Source: Thioalkalivibrio thiocyanodenitrificans ARhD 1 (GTDB lineage: Bacteria > Pseudomonadota > Gammaproteobacteria > Ectothiorhodospirales > Ectothiorhodospiraceae). Taken from it: a stretch of DNA of 64,000 nt. Both the position numbers and the translations under genes were made by a program. The notes beneath the pieces were generated by a model. That model searched no databases. It was not told the DNA's origin and worked only from the letters and a program-made list of their open reading frames with translations. The stretch is from contig NZ_KB900536.1 in assembly GCF_000378965.1 (NCBI RefSeq), forward strand, positions 3,039,407 through 3,103,406, in the 5' to 3' direction. How positions within the stretch are numbered: the stretch's first letter is position 1; every line of letters begins with the position of its first letter. Below are positions 1-8,579 of this stretch, piece by piece.

Positions 1-473
1 GCGAGTTCACCGTGATCAACCCGAACCTGGTGAACGATCTGAAGACGCGCGGGCTGTGGGACGAGGTGATGGTCAACGACCTCAAGTACTACGACGGCTC
101 CGTACAGCCCGTCGACCGGGTGCCCGACGACCTCAAGCAGCTCTACGCCACGGCGTTTGAATTGGACGCCCGCTGGCTGGTGGAGGCCGCCTCGCGCCGC
201 CAGAAGTGGATCGACCAGGCCCAGAGCCTGAACCTCTACATGGCCGAGCCCTCCGGCAAGAAGCTGGACGTGCTCTACAAGCTCGCCTGGATCCGCGGCC
301 TCAAGACCACCTACTACCTGCGCTCCATGGGCGCGACCCACGTGGAGAAGAGCACCGTGGCCGATGCCAGCAAGGCGAACAAGCTGAACGCAGTGAAAGG
401 CGCCGAGGCGGCGGCACCGGAGGCACCGAAGATGTGTTCGATTCTGGATCCCGAATGCGAAGCGTGCCAGTAA
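1..473 (+). CDS. nrdA: Ribonucleoside-diphosphate reductase alpha subunit, C-terminal part
   Basis: This is the last ~157 residues of a class I ribonucleotide reductase large subunit, which reduces ribonucleoside diphosphates to deoxy forms in the cytoplasm. The frame is open to the left edge, so the gene starts outside the window. The [16 protein letters not shown] stretch (about residues 105-120 of the visible part) is typical of NrdA. The tail ends with a Cys pair (CEAC), the expected swinging-arm thiols that re-reduce the active-site disulfide. A tail of roughly 30 alanine-rich residues links the barrel to this pair. nrdB follows after 175 bp on the same strand, so the two are probably co-transcribed. 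Confidence 0.93.
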   Translation, partial: EFTVINPNLVNDLKTRGLWDEVMVNDLKYYDGSVQPVDRVPDDLKQLYATAFELDARWLVEAASRRQKWIDQAQSLNLYMAEPSGKKLDVLYKLAWIRGLKTTYYLRSMGATHVEKSTVADASKANKLNAVKGAEAAAPEAPKMCSILDPECEACQ

Positions 474-515
474 GGCAGTGGCAAGTGGCTAGTGGCAAGT
501 CTCAAGGTTTAAACC

Positions 516-536
516 CCCTCTCCCTCAGGGAGAGGG
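516..536. repeat. Perfect palindrome between nrdA and nrdB
   Basis: CCCTCTCCCT and its exact complement AGGGAGAGGG face each other around a single C. No T-run follows, so a full terminator is unlikely; it may stabilise or attenuate the nrdA-nrdB transcript. Similar CCCTCTCC/GGAGAGGG palindromes are common between proteobacterial genes. Confidence 0.5.
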
Positions 537-648
537 TTGGGGTGAGGGTGGTTCTACCTGCCCCCGGCCGCTTGAGACTGGCCAGTTGGCCGCGGCTCCA
601 TCTGAATCCGCCAAAGTCACAACCGAACAAGAGAAGGGGATAAAACAA

Positions 649-1875
649 ATGCTTCAATGGGACGATCCGATCGCCGCCGTCACCGGAAAGAAGGTCCAGG
701 AACCCGCAGTCCGCCCGGGAATGGGCTTCCAGGACAACGAATCACTCATGGTCACCGCCGGCGCGGCGCCGAGCGTGAACCCGGATCCCGAGGCGGTCGC
801 GGATGTGGAGGCCGAGGGCGTCGGCAACACCGGCCTCGAAGACATCGAGATGGGCGCCGAGCGCATCCGCGTGGACGACAAAAAGATCATCAACTGCCGG
901 GCGGATCTGAACCAGCTCGTCCCCTTCAAGTACCAGTGGGCCTGGCAGAAATACCTGGACGGCTGCGCCAATCACTGGATGCCCCAGGAAATCAACATGA
1001 ACGCCGACATCGCCCTGTGGAAGGACCCCAACGGTCTGACCGAGGACGAGCGCACCATCGTCAAGCGCAACCTGGGCTTCTTCTCCACCGCCGATTCGCT
1101 GGTGGCCAACAACCTGGTGCTGGCCGTCTACCGCCACATCACCAACCCCGAGTGCCGCCAGTACCTGCTGCGCCAGGCCTTCGAGGAGGCCCTGCACACC
1201 CACGCCTACCAGTACTGCGTGGAGAGCCTGGGCCTGGACGAGGGCGAGATCTTCAACATGTACCGGGAGGTGCCCTCCGTGGCCCGCAAGGCCGAGTGGG
1301 CCCTGCCGTTCACGCGCTACCTCGCCGATCCCGACTTCCACACCGGCATGCCCGAGAACGACCAGCGCCTGCTGCGCGAGCTGATCGCCTTCTACGTGAT
1401 CTTCGAGGGCATCTTCTTCTACGTGGGCTTCGTGCAGATCCTGTCCATGGGCCGGCGCAACAAGATGACCGGCGTCGCCGAGCAGTTCCAGTACATCCTG
1501 CGCGACGAGTCCATGCACATGAACTTCGGCATCGACGTGATCAACCAGATCAAGGTGGAGAATCCCCACCTCTGGAGCGCGGCGTTCAAGCAGGAGATGT
1601 CCGACATGATCCGCGAGGCGGTGGAACTGGAGGCACAGTACGCGCGCGACACCATGCCCCGCGGCGTGCTCGGCATGAACGCCGCCATGTTCGAGGAATA
1701 CCTGCATTTCATCGCCAACCGCCGCTGCGCGCAGATCGGCCTGGCCGAACTCTATCCCGGCGCGGACAACCCGTTCCCGTGGATGAGCGAGGTGCTGGAC
1801 CTGAAGAAGGAGAAGAACTTCTTCGAGACGCGGGTCACCGAATACCAGACGGGGGGTGCCCTGAGCTGGGACTGA
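649..1875 (+). CDS. nrdB: Ribonucleoside-diphosphate reductase beta subunit
   Basis: Small subunit of class Ia ribonucleotide reductase; it holds the diiron centre and the tyrosyl radical. The start at 649 is chosen because of the AAGGGG upstream; a longer frame opens at 586 but has no such signal. The 408-residue protein shows the metal ligands in order: D149, E180 with H183 (ExxH), E253, and E287 with H290 (ExxH). Y187, four residues after H183, matches the spacing of the radical tyrosine (HxxxY). The first ~70 residues, rich in Ala, Glu and Pro, are an extension compared with the usual ~375-residue protein and look disordered. Partner of the NrdA fragment just upstream. Confidence 0.95.
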   Translation: MLQWDDPIAAVTGKKVQEPAVRPGMGFQDNESLMVTAGAAPSVNPDPEAVADVEAEGVGNTGLEDIEMGAERIRVDDKKIINCRADLNQLVPFKYQWAWQKYLDGCANHWMPQEINMNADIALWKDPNGLTEDERTIVKRNLGFFSTADSLVANNLVLAVYRHITNPECRQYLLRQAFEEALHTHAYQYCVESLGLDEGEIFNMYREVPSVARKAEWALPFTRYLADPDFHTGMPENDQRLLRELIAFYVIFEGIFFYVGFVQILSMGRRNKMTGVAEQFQYILRDESMHMNFGIDVINQIKVENPHLWSAAFKQEMSDMIREAVELEAQYARDTMPRGVLGMNAAMFEEYLHFIANRRCAQIGLAELYPGADNPFPWMSEVLDLKKEKNFFETRVTEYQTGGALSWD

Positions 1876-1892
1876 GTGTGCAACCACCCCCA

Positions 1893-1934
1893 CCCCCTCT
1901 CCGGTTCCCGATCACGTAGGAGCCGGGGAGGGGG
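1893..1934 (+). terminator. Hairpin downstream of nrdB
   Basis: CCCCCTCTCCGG (1893-1904) pairs with CCGGGGAGGGGG (1923-1934) with one mismatch and an 18-base loop, starting 18 bases after the nrdB stop. No T-run follows, so it may be an mRNA-stabilising hairpin rather than a true terminator. Confidence 0.35.
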
Positions 1935-2110
1935 CTCGGGGGAGGAGCAGAGAGGGTGAATGATCCGAAAGGACGCACTGCACGTCGAACCGTTTCAGCA
2001 GGAAAGGCCGCCCGCCGCTGCGGAAGGCCCACGGTCGCTTGGGGGAAGACTGAGCGAGGATTCGAGAATCAGAATGGCCAGGGATATGGTGAAGGATTGC
2101 TTTGGGTTTA

Positions 2111-2140
2111 AGGGGCGCTCCGCGAGGGGCGCCCCTTTGT
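2111..2140 (+). terminator. Rho-independent terminator
   Basis: AGGGGCGC (2111-2118) and GCGCCCCT (2129-2136) form a perfect 8-bp stem with a 10-base loop, followed by a T-rich run. It lies 236 bases after nrdB and probably ends the nrd transcript. Confidence 0.7.
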
Positions 2141-2161
2141 GTTGCTTCCCCTGTATTCACT

Positions 2162-2190
2162 CATTACTAGCTATTGCCAGCCTTGACCCC
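2162..2190 (-). repeat. Interspersed repeat copy 1 (GGGGTCAAG family)
   Basis: On the minus strand this reads GGGGTCAAGGCTGGCAATAG and continues TAGTAAT, a divergent copy of the eleven-copy repeat of this window. It marks the left edge of the accessory block. Confidence 0.6.
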
Positions 2191-2209
2191 TGTCTGCAAG
2201 GAGAATGAG

Positions 2210-2503
2210 ATGGTTCAATTTGACGTCGCCACCGAATTTCGAGAGCCGCCCAAAGGATTAACTCCGTCGCACAAGATCACGATTCAACACGGCTCGAACA
2301 CCTACACCTACTGGTACACACAAGAACCGAGCACGGCCCGCCCCTTTGATCGCATGAGGGATCGCGACCTCGTGAAGCGCATGCATGCGAAGGGCATGGA
2401 ATTCGGGATTGATCAGTTCGAATCATTTGCCATAGGGGCGGAACGCGACTACCACCTCAAGCGGGTTAGTAGCCATGAGTTCGTTATCAAGTCGCTTCGG
2501 TGA
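2210..2503 (+). CDS. Hypothetical protein, 97 aa
   Basis: Not recognised. The start at 2210 has an AAGGAG six bases upstream, which decides against the longer frame from 2174. The product is small, soluble and basic, with no signal peptide or membrane segment. It has an aromatic patch (YTYWYT, near residue 30) and a charged middle (RMRDRDLVKRMHAKGMEFG). Codon use and base composition are less GC-rich than nrdB, in keeping with acquired DNA. No attC site was found next to it, so it cannot be called a cassette gene. Confidence 0.55.
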   Translation: MVQFDVATEFREPPKGLTPSHKITIQHGSNTYTYWYTQEPSTARPFDRMRDRDLVKRMHAKGMEFGIDQFESFAIGAERDYHLKRVSSHEFVIKSLR

Positions 2504-2630
2504 TGCGGTGAGCAGCCGGCAAGATAGTTAGCTAATTAGTCGGGAGATATGGGAGGGGAACGTCGGAGGACACCCGTCATCCTTGTGACTATTCGATTGG
2601 TAACAGAGGTTCCCTTGTAGGGGGTGTTTC

Positions 2631-2813
2631 ATGGCTAGAAAGAACGTTCCAGTAAAGGGCCACAACCGTTCCAAACCGTCGGCTCCAGCAAAGAAGTCGC
2701 CGAAACCAGGCCCCAAGACCGTACCTGTTCAACCGCATAGGCGATCATCGCCAAGCGCCAAGAAAGACAAAGATCGTACGGGTAGTACAGGTGCAAGGGC
2801 AAGAACCGACTAG
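2631..2813 (+). CDS. Small Lys/Pro/Ser-rich basic protein, 60 aa
   Basis: Short, very basic, low-complexity product made mainly of Lys, Pro, Ser and Arg, starting MARKNVPVKGHNRSKPSAP. A weak purine-rich stretch (GGGGGTG) precedes the start. The stop is only four bases from the start of the membrane protein at 2818, so the two are probably translated together. No known domain was recognised; a nucleic-acid or membrane-surface role is possible but only a guess from charge. Confidence 0.4.
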   Translation: MARKNVPVKGHNRSKPSAPAKKSPKPGPKTVPVQPHRRSSPSAKKDKDRTGSTGARARTD

Positions 2814-2817
2814 GGAT

Positions 2818-3219
2818 ATGAAACTGAAGGATTATAGAGAGACGTACTACGAATTCTCTGGGCGGACCAGTGATATCGCGCGGAACCTTGCATTCGCAGG
2901 GATAGCTCTCATATGGGTGTTTCGTGTCGAAGTCGGGAGTGCCTCAGTTGTGCCGCCAGACCTAATTCTTCCCGCACTCATGTTCACGTTAGCTTTGGCT
3001 GCCGACCTTATGCACTATGTTCTCGCGACTCTTATATGGGGAACATATCACCGCTATCTCGAAATTCGGAGAGGGGTGGAATGCGAAGAATCACTTACAG
3101 CGCCACGGTTTATGACTTGGCCGCAGAATGCGTTTTTTGTATTGAAGATAGTTCTGGTTGTTATGGGATACATTGCGCTATCTTCTCATCTGTGGGGGTT
3201 GTTTGTTGCTAGGAGTTAA
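2818..3219 (+). CDS. Hypothetical membrane protein, 133 aa
   Basis: Begins MKLKDYRETYYEFSGRTSD, a hydrophilic N-terminus, followed by three likely membrane segments: about 23-35 (NLAFAGIALIWVF), 45-70 and 107-130. No catalytic motif was recognised. The frame opens upstream at 2791 (GTG), but the ATG at 2818 sits four bases after the previous gene, which suggests coupling. The function is unknown. Confidence 0.55.
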   Translation: MKLKDYRETYYEFSGRTSDIARNLAFAGIALIWVFRVEVGSASVVPPDLILPALMFTLALAADLMHYVLATLIWGTYHRYLEIRRGVECEESLTAPRFMTWPQNAFFVLKIVLVVMGYIALSSHLWGLFVARS

Positions 3220-3696
3220 GGTCCTAAAAGAGGAAAAGGTGACAGCTCTATTTTTGCGCTGTGCTCTCAGCAGGTCACGGCTAAAGGATGTGGATCGCCG
3301 AAATACGCTGCGAAAACTGCCAGCCGGAAGGCCTTCGTTCGCAGCCCAACACATCGGGGCAGTCATCAATGTCGGCCTCGGACAAGCTCCTGATCCTGTG
3401 GCCTATCCGCACCTTGTTGAAGACCTCGACAGGCCTGACATGGCATCGCTGCCGGCGATTCGGCATGCCGTTTTCGCAAGCAGACTCAGGTACTTGTCGA
3501 AGAACATGGCTGCGGGCTCAGAAGGGCGGGGAGGTGTCAGGCATGTGACATCTCCTTGTCGAAATCGCGGGCGCCCTGTCCGGAAAGGCTGGAAAGCGCA
3601 GCTATGCTAAGACGCGGCACTGGTTATTGCATTACGACGCAGCGGCACTATTGCCATTGCGACCACCGTCGCCGAAATGACTGTTAGGTTTCAAGG
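3220..3696. other. Gene-free stretch before the SIR2 cassette
   Basis: About 480 bases with no convincing gene. Overlapping frames on both strands lack start signals. A short frame at 3288 begins with a Cys pair (EIRCENCQ) but does not continue as a recognisable zinc ribbon. No integrase remnant was recognised here on either strand, although an integrase would be expected to read leftward from this place. Confidence 0.4.
3683..3689 (+). other. Integron core site (GTTAGGT)
   Basis: GTTAGGT matches the GTTRRRY simple core and lies eight bases before the SIR2-like start codon, where a cassette boundary belongs. No matching RYYYAAC partner was found upstream, so this could be the end of a decayed attC or of an attI-like site. 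Confidence 0.45.
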
Positions 3697-4645
3697 ATGC
3701 GTACCGAAGCGAACCGAAGAAAAATTAACCGCCTCTACATTCTTGGTGCAGGCGCTAGTTATGCGCTGACTCAAGGTCAGACGGAATCGTTGGTGGCCCC
3801 TCTGGATATTCAATTTTGTCAGCGCATTAAAGACCTGCAACAGCGTACCCGCCCGAAATGGGTGGCAGCCGCCGCCAGGCGGGTTGAGAAAGAATATTTA
3901 CATCACGTAGACTTTCAAATCACAGGCCTCGAGGAGTTGATTCGGCAACAAATCAGCGATTATGAGTTTATCGCAGCAATTCACCCTCGTCGAACGCGCG
4001 GAAAGAGAACAAAAGAAGAATATTTGAACGATCTAAATCACCTAGCGGCCTATCTACTGTCCCGTGCCCGAGCTAGAGATCAATCCCTTCTCGAAAAGTG
4101 GCTTGAGAAATACCTAAAAGGCACTGAGAAGCGGGCAACGCGAAATCGCATTATTACTTTCAACTACGATACGCTGATAGATAACGTGTTGCTTAACTGG
4201 CATTCTCCACAACATGTTTACTTCGACAATATTTGGAGTAGTTCTACGAAATCTCCAACCCGTCTCGCGGACCGTTACCCCTTATTACTGAAATTACATG
4301 GCTCAATTAATTGGCGTTGTTCCGAGGAGGAATACGCAAAACTCTTCAACAGTGCTGTAACTACCGACGAAAGTAAAACGACAACCTACAACACAAAAGA
4401 TTGCCACTATATAGACAAAATGTGGATCAATAACCGCGTATGTACTCCCGAGGAACAGGAAACACCTCTAATTATTCCCCCGCTACCGCAAAAGCCGATA
4501 ACGTCAATCGCAATCTTTCGTTATTTATGGACCTATGCGTATGAGTACTTATATGAGGCCCGGAATATAGTTATTGCGGGTTATTCGTTGCCGCCTGAAC
4601 CGCCCCGGGTATCGCGGAGGCTCCAACTCTTGAGAGAATGGAGCC

Positions 4646-4969
4646 ATGAACAAGTCAAACAAGTTTTCACCTGAGGTCCGTGAGCGGGCGGTGCGGATGG
4701 TCCAGGAGCACCGTGGGGAGTACCCGTCGCTGTGGGCGGTTGTGGAGTCGATAGCCCCAAAGATCGGCTGCGTGCCACAGACGCTGCTGGAGTGGGTCAG
4801 GCGAGCGGAGATTGATGCGGGTGCGCGGCCAGGCATGACCACGGCCGAGACGCAGCGCATCAAGGACCTGGAGCGCGAGAACAAGGAGTTACGGCGCGCC
4901 AATGAGATCCTGCGTACCGCCAGCGCTTTTTTCGCGCAGGCGGAGCTCGACCGCAAACTGAAGTCGTAA
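4646..4969 (+). CDS. IS3-family transposase OrfA
   Basis: A 107-residue DNA-binding half of an IS3-family transposase. A helix-turn-helix covers residues ~5-50 ([16 protein letters not shown] and following) and a leucine-zipper-like coiled coil covers ~70-95 ([18 protein letters not shown]). A T6 run at 4927-4932, read GCT-TTT-TTC in this frame, is the likely -1 slippage site that fuses OrfA to OrfB. Confidence 0.9.
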   Translation: MNKSNKFSPEVRERAVRMVQEHRGEYPSLWAVVESIAPKIGCVPQTLLEWVRRAEIDAGARPGMTTAETQRIKDLERENKELRRANEILRTASAFFAQAELDRKLKS

Positions 4970-5874
4970 ACGCCTACATCGATCAGCACCGGGACGCCTA
5001 TGGGGTCGAGCCGATCTGCAAAGTGTTGCAGGTTGCCCCATCGGCCTACCGGCGCCATGCGGCCCGGCGGCGCAATCCGGATCTGCGCAGTGCCCGGGCC
5101 AAGCGCGATGAGCGGCTGGTTCCACACATTGAGCGTGTCTGGGAGGCCAACCTCCAGGTCTACGGCGCCGACAAGGTCTGGAAGCAACTCAACCGCGAAG
5201 GTGTTTCCGTGGCGCGCTGTAGCGTGGAGCGGCTCATGCGCCGCCTGGGCTTGCAGGGGGCACGCCGTGGCAAGACGGTTCGCACCACCGTGGCGGACCG
5301 ATCGGCGCCATGTCCGTTGGATCGGGTTAATCGGCAGTTCCAGGCCGAGCGCCCCAACCAGCTCTGGGTGTCGGACTTCACCTACGTTTCGACCTGGCAG
5401 GGATGGCTGTACGTGGCCTTCGTTGTCGACGTCTTCGCACGGCGCATCGTGGGATGGCGCGTCAGCTGCACCATGACCACGGACTTCGTGCTCGATGCCC
5501 TGGAGCAGGCGCTCTACGCTCGGCAGCCCGAGCATAACGATGCCCTGATCCATCACTCCGACCGCGGGTCGCAATACGTCAGCATTCGCTACACGGAGCG
5601 ACTTTCCGAAGCCGGTATCGAGCCGTCGGTCGGCAGCCGTGGCGACAGCTACGACAATGCCTTGGCCGAGACCATCAACGGCCTGTACAAGGCGGAACTG
5701 ATCCATCGCCGCGGCCCCTGGAGGTCCAGGGAGTCGGTGGAGCTGGCGACGCTGGAATGGGTGTCCTGGTTCAATCATCAGAGGTTGATGGAGCCCTTGG
5801 GGTATATTCCGCCGGTGGAAGCTGAGGCAAACTACTATCGGCAACTCGCCAGTCAGGCCGTAATGGCGGCTTGA
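4930..5874 (+). CDS. IS3-family transposase OrfB (read by -1 frameshift)
   Basis: DDE integrase half of the transposase. The open frame is entered from OrfA at the T6 run; the first internal ATG is at 5023. An HTH_21-like segment ([18 protein letters not shown]) leads into the rve core. The acidic triad is visible as [14 protein letters not shown] and [12 protein letters not shown]. All three residues are present, so the element looks competent. Confidence 0.88.
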   Translation, partial: FRAGGARPQTEVVNAYIDQHRDAYGVEPICKVLQVAPSAYRRHAARRRNPDLRSARAKRDERLVPHIERVWEANLQVYGADKVWKQLNREGVSVARCSVERLMRRLGLQGARRGKTVRTTVADRSAPCPLDRVNRQFQAERPNQLWVSDFTYVSTWQGWLYVAFVVDVFARRIVGWRVSCTMTTDFVLDALEQALYARQPEHNDALIHHSDRGSQYVSIRYTERLSEAGIEPSVGSRGDSYDNALAETINGLYKAELIHRRGPWRSRESVELATLEWVSWFNHQRLMEPLGYIPPVEAEANYYRQLASQAVMAA

Positions 5875-6098
5875 CTTAAACCAACCAGCCTCCGCAATTC
5901 CCGGGGCGGTTCACGCCAGCGGACACGCTAGCGGTAAGTCTGTTTTCCAAATTCAAGAATACGACTCTCAATAATGTGACCATTGTGGATCCAAATGAAG
6001 AAGTGCTAGGAAAATGGATTAAGCTATTCCGTCGCAATGGAGTAAAGACTCATGAAGTTCATTACTATCCGGACTTCTTTGAGTATCTTGAGCATGAA

Positions 6099-6155
6099 AC
6101 CTAACAAGGCGCCCCAGTCGGGCGGCTTCGCCGCCGCTGGGCTTGGTCGTTAAGT
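6099..6155 (+). other. attC site of the SIR2 cassette
   Basis: 57-bp site beginning ACCTAAC (RYYYAAC) at 6099 and ending GTTAAGT (GTTRRRY) at 6149-6155. Between them lie GCCCCAG/CTGGGCT arms and an inner GGCGGC-TTCG-CCGCC hairpin. The stop codon of the SIR2-like gene sits inside the left core. This layout is diagnostic of an integron cassette recombination site. Confidence 0.85.
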
Positions 6156-6174
6156 CGCTGCAAGGGAGGCCCTT

Positions 6175-6693
6175 ATGCCAACCGAGAGCCGAGAAGAGCA
6201 AATCGTAGCCGCTGGACGCGGAAAATGGTCCAAGGCGGGCGTTCCTCATAAAGGTTGGCAGTGTGTCGATATCGAGGATCTCGGCGAGCCACAAATTGAA
6301 TGTGGCATGTGTGAGTCGCAGACGATCCGTTATGTGCATCACATGGAGCATCCGAACTACCCAGAAGTTCTAGAAGTGGGCTGTATCTGCGCAGGTCACA
6401 TGGAGGGGGATGTCGCTGCGGCCCGGACTAGGGAATCCTCCATGAAAAGCCGCACCCACAAGAGGAAGCGGTGGCTTTCCCGGAAATGGAAGATTTCTGC
6501 TAAGTGCAATCCGTGGATCAAAGCGGATGGATTTCGGGTTACTGTTTATCGTCGTGGATCGGGCTGGGCAGCCACTGTAAGCTCGCAGAATAACTCGCTG
6601 GTTCAGCACAGCAGAAGAAATTACAAGACGGAAGATCAAGCTAAGCTGGCAGCGTTTGATCATATCACGCGGCTTTTGGCAAAAGAGACTTAA
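6175..6693 (+). CDS. Cassette-borne hypothetical protein, 172 aa
   Basis: Strong ribosome site AGGGAGG (6163-6169) before the ATG. The 172-residue product has a Cys-rich first half (CGMCES, GCICAGH) that could bind zinc, then a Lys/Arg-rich linker and a C-terminal segment (WIKADGFRVTVYRRGSGW) resembling a small beta-rich domain. It lies exactly between two attC sites, with its stop codon inside the next attC, so it is the single gene of a cassette. Its function is not recognised. Confidence 0.75.
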   Translation: MPTESREEQIVAAGRGKWSKAGVPHKGWQCVDIEDLGEPQIECGMCESQTIRYVHHMEHPNYPEVLEVGCICAGHMEGDVAAARTRESSMKSRTHKRKRWLSRKWKISAKCNPWIKADGFRVTVYRRGSGWAATVSSQNNSLVQHSRRNYKTEDQAKLAAFDHITRLLAKET

Positions 6694-7443
6694 CAAAGTG
6701 GTCAACGGGACGCCAACTACGCTGCGCTCCGTTGGCGTTCATTACCACTGGCGTTAGCGCGCCGCGCAAAGCGTGGCGCATCTGGTCGGGTGAGAGTCCC
6801 GACATGGTAAGGGTGAACCACCCACCATTACCGAGTGTTGCGCCTCTGGCGGAACGGTGCCTTGGTCACGAAGACTGGAGCATGCGTGAACAAGAGAGGT
6901 GAAGCGTACACAGGGTATGTTGCAGGCCGTTTGGAGACGTAGCTCCTTAGAGATGGAATCGCTTCGAAATGAACAGTCCCGGTTGGCCAGCGTTGTAACG
7001 CGCGTGAAGCCCATACGAAGCAGGCGCATTGGTGAGCCTGTAGAGAGCCGGCGGAGTTCTCAAGCTGCGGCATGTAACAAGAGATGCGTCATGAACGCGG
7101 GAGGCCCCATGGGCTCCAAGGGAAGGGTAAAGTACAGCGGACCGCTACAAACGGGAGGCTGGCTTGAAGGCCGATGGGGAGTCGGATCACTCCATAGTAC
7201 TCGGAGACGGTAGGGCCGATCACATGGGGAAGGGAGTGACAGTCATGTGTAGCTTGCAAAGGCAACTCGCGCCGGACAATGTAGGGCCGGAGTACGACGA
7301 GCCAACCTTCTTGCAGGGACTATCTATGAGCAGCATTGCTGCTTCTACGAATGTGAGCATGATTGAAGAGCCCGGTGCGGGAAAACCGCACGCCGGGATC
7401 TGTGCAGGGGGCGCCGGGTAACCGGCGTCCCTACTGCGACGGC
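6688..7443 (+). other. attC site interrupted by a group II intron
   Basis: The left core ACTTAAC is at 6688-6694. Arms GTGGT (6698-6702)/ACCAC (6744-6748) and ACGCCAAC (6710-6717)/GTTGGCGT (6731-6738) form the hairpin. The right core reads GTTA at 6753-6756 and is completed by GGC at 7441-7443 once the intron is removed, giving GTTAGGC, a perfect GTTRRRY. The intact site would be 72 bp. Confidence 0.8.
6757..7440 (+). mobile_element. Group IIC intron lacking its reverse transcriptase
   Basis: The 5' end folds GCGCGCC with GGCGCAT and continues with the bacterial group II signature GTCGGGTGAGAGTCCCGAC. The 3' end has domain V (GAGCCCGGTGCGGGAAAACC and its partner strand) and a domain VI hairpin GCGCCGGGTAACCGGCGT, ending CTACTGCGAC. 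The start of the intron reading frame is still visible (from about 7246, ...LAPDNVGPEYDEPTFLQG), but it is cut off after ~25 residues and joined to the 3' domain IV sequence, so the maturase is gone. Splicing would need a maturase supplied in trans. The intron lies in the same orientation as the cassettes and sits exactly in the attC core. Confidence 0.85.
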
Positions 7444-7444
7444 A

Positions 7445-8215
7445 GTGACCGAATGGAGATTTCCTGCATTGGATATTCCACGGATCTTCCACATCACTGA
7501 AAGTGCTCACCGCATCCACGACCCGTTCACACCCGAAAAGCTCGCCACGCTCGGCAAGGCGCTGCGTCTGGAAGCGGGGGCCCGAGTGCTCGACCTCGGC
7601 AGCGGTTCGGGGGAAATGCTGTGCACCTGGGCACGCGATCGCGGCGTTATCGGCACCGGCATCGACATGAGCCAGCTGTTCACCGAGCAAGCGAAACTCC
7701 GTGCGGAAGAACTCGGCGTCGCCGATCAAGTCAAGTTCATCCATGGCGATGCTGCGGGATACGTCTCTGACGAGAAGGTCGATGTTGCGGCCTGTGTCGG
7801 TGCGAGCTGGATCGCCGGGGGAGTCGCCGGCACTATCGAGCTTCTGGCGCGGAGCCTGCGCGCCGGGGGGATCATCCTCATCGGCGAGCCCTACTGGCGG
7901 CAGCTACCGCCGACGGAAGATGTTGCCAAGGGGTGTCTTGCCAACTCGATCTCTGACTTTCTCATGCTTCCGAAACTTCTCGCATCCTTCGGCCAGCTTG
8001 GCTACGACGTCGTTGAAATGGTCCTGGCGGACCAGGACAGTTGGGACAGGTACGAGGCGGCCAAGTGGCTCACGATGCGTCGGTGGCTTGAAGCCAATCC
8101 CGACGACGAGTTGGCGAAAGATGTTCGAGCCCAACTGACCTCTGAACCCGAGCGCTACGCAGCTTACACGCGTGAATACCTGGGCTGGGGCGCGTTCGCG
8201 CTGATGCCTCGGTGA
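7445..8215 (+). CDS. Class I SAM-dependent methyltransferase (cassette gene)
   Basis: A 256-residue methyltransferase with the SAM-binding motif I VLDLGSGSGEML (about 49-60) and a downstream acidic position GIDMSQ. Proteins of this kind (starting MTEWRFPALDIPRIF) are frequent integron cassette passengers. The chosen GTG at 7445 lies two bases after the attC core, which is usual for cassettes, but leaves no room for a ribosome site of its own because the intron end lies upstream. The substrate cannot be told from sequence. No attC was found after the stop, so the array appears to end or be truncated here. Confidence 0.82.
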   Translation: MTEWRFPALDIPRIFHITESAHRIHDPFTPEKLATLGKALRLEAGARVLDLGSGSGEMLCTWARDRGVIGTGIDMSQLFTEQAKLRAEELGVADQVKFIHGDAAGYVSDEKVDVAACVGASWIAGGVAGTIELLARSLRAGGIILIGEPYWRQLPPTEDVAKGCLANSISDFLMLPKLLASFGQLGYDVVEMVLADQDSWDRYEAAKWLTMRRWLEANPDDELAKDVRAQLTSEPERYAAYTREYLGWGAFALMPR

Positions 8216-8276
8216 TGAGGGGATTACCGGGCGACTCAGAAGGTGGACATAGGGGGTCAGGACATAGGGGGACATA

Positions 8277-8300
8277 GGGGGTCAAGTCTAGCGTTGTAGG
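8277..8300 (+). repeat. Interspersed repeat copy 2 (truncated)
   Basis: GGGGTCAAGTCTAGCG, then the sequence diverges; the AGTAAT tail is missing. Preceded by tandem GGACATAGGGGGTCA-like units. Confidence 0.6.
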
Positions 8301-8310
8301 GAGAACAATA

Positions 8311-8339
8311 GGGGTCAAGTCTAGCTTTATATAGTAAAG
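8311..8339 (+). repeat. Interspersed repeat copy 3
   Basis: GGGGTCAAGTCTAGC followed by TTTATATAGTAAAG; close to the family consensus and 34 bases from copy 2 in the same orientation. Confidence 0.7.
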
Positions 8340-8579
8340 AGTGAGGCGGAAATCACTCCCACGATCAGGAGAAGTGGCGGGATTGATGTTTGTTCCCTGC
8401 AATCCTTCATGCTCGGTCCCCGTTATGTTTTGAACGCACGCCTCCCGCGACTGACACGGCCAATGGATGACTCCGACGCCCCAAGCGCGTCGGGCGTTCG
8501 GCCGCCGAGGTGGACAGGGGTCCGTTGATCACTTAGGGTCCGGCCATCAGAACAATAAAATGGGCAAGGGGAAATCATA

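Larger units (their letters stand above)
4596..5913 (+). mobile_element. IS3-family insertion sequence, 1318 bp
   Basis: The ends are TGAACCGCCCCGGG at 4596 and its complement ending at 5913; the two ends match over about 27 bp with a few mismatches. A direct 4-bp repeat CGCC (4592-4595 and 5914-5917) flanks it, the expected target duplication. It carries orfA and orfB joined by a -1 frameshift. The intact ends and duplication suggest a fairly recent, simple insertion into the SIR2-like gene. Confidence 0.92.
3697..6104 (+). pseudogene. SIR2-like domain protein, split by an IS3 element
   Basis: The gene runs 3697-4595 and resumes at 5918-6104. Removing the IS element and one copy of the 4-bp target duplication restores a single frame of 361 residues with no frameshift. 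The protein shows a Rossmann start GAGAS (17-21), ITFNYDTLID (153-162), KLHGSINW (199-206) and IAGYSLPP (293-300), the pattern of SIR2-like NAD-binding proteins that recur in bacterial antiphage systems. As it stands, the first part ends in IS-derived residues (to 4674) and lacks the last ~61 residues, so it is probably inactive. It forms the body of an integron cassette: a core site precedes it and its stop codon lies inside the attC at 6099. The exact role of the intact protein is inferred only from its fold. Confidence 0.8.
8216..8579. other. Gene-free stretch with repeated GGGGTC units
   Basis: Contains stuttered copies of ACATAGGGGGTCA (8248-8280) followed by two interspersed-repeat copies. 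The last ~60 bases lead into the midcut protein. No gene was seen. Confidence 0.5.

Noticed and set aside
1960-2208. 82-aa open frame after nrdB
   Set aside because: It runs across the terminator at 2111-2140 and interspersed repeat copy 1 and has no ribosome site.
3158-3610. 150-aa open frame and an overlapping 86-aa frame starting with EIRCENCQ, considered as a Mu Com-like zinc ribbon
   Set aside because: The second Cys pair of Com is absent in all frames and no start signal is present.
3600-3683. Complete attC site upstream of the SIR2 gene
   Set aside because: No RYYYAAC core and no convincing hairpin was found; only the right core GTTAGGT is present.
7164-7421. 85-aa plus-strand frame in the intron
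   Set aside because: It is the beginning of the intron's truncated maturase read into intron RNA domains; not a separate gene.
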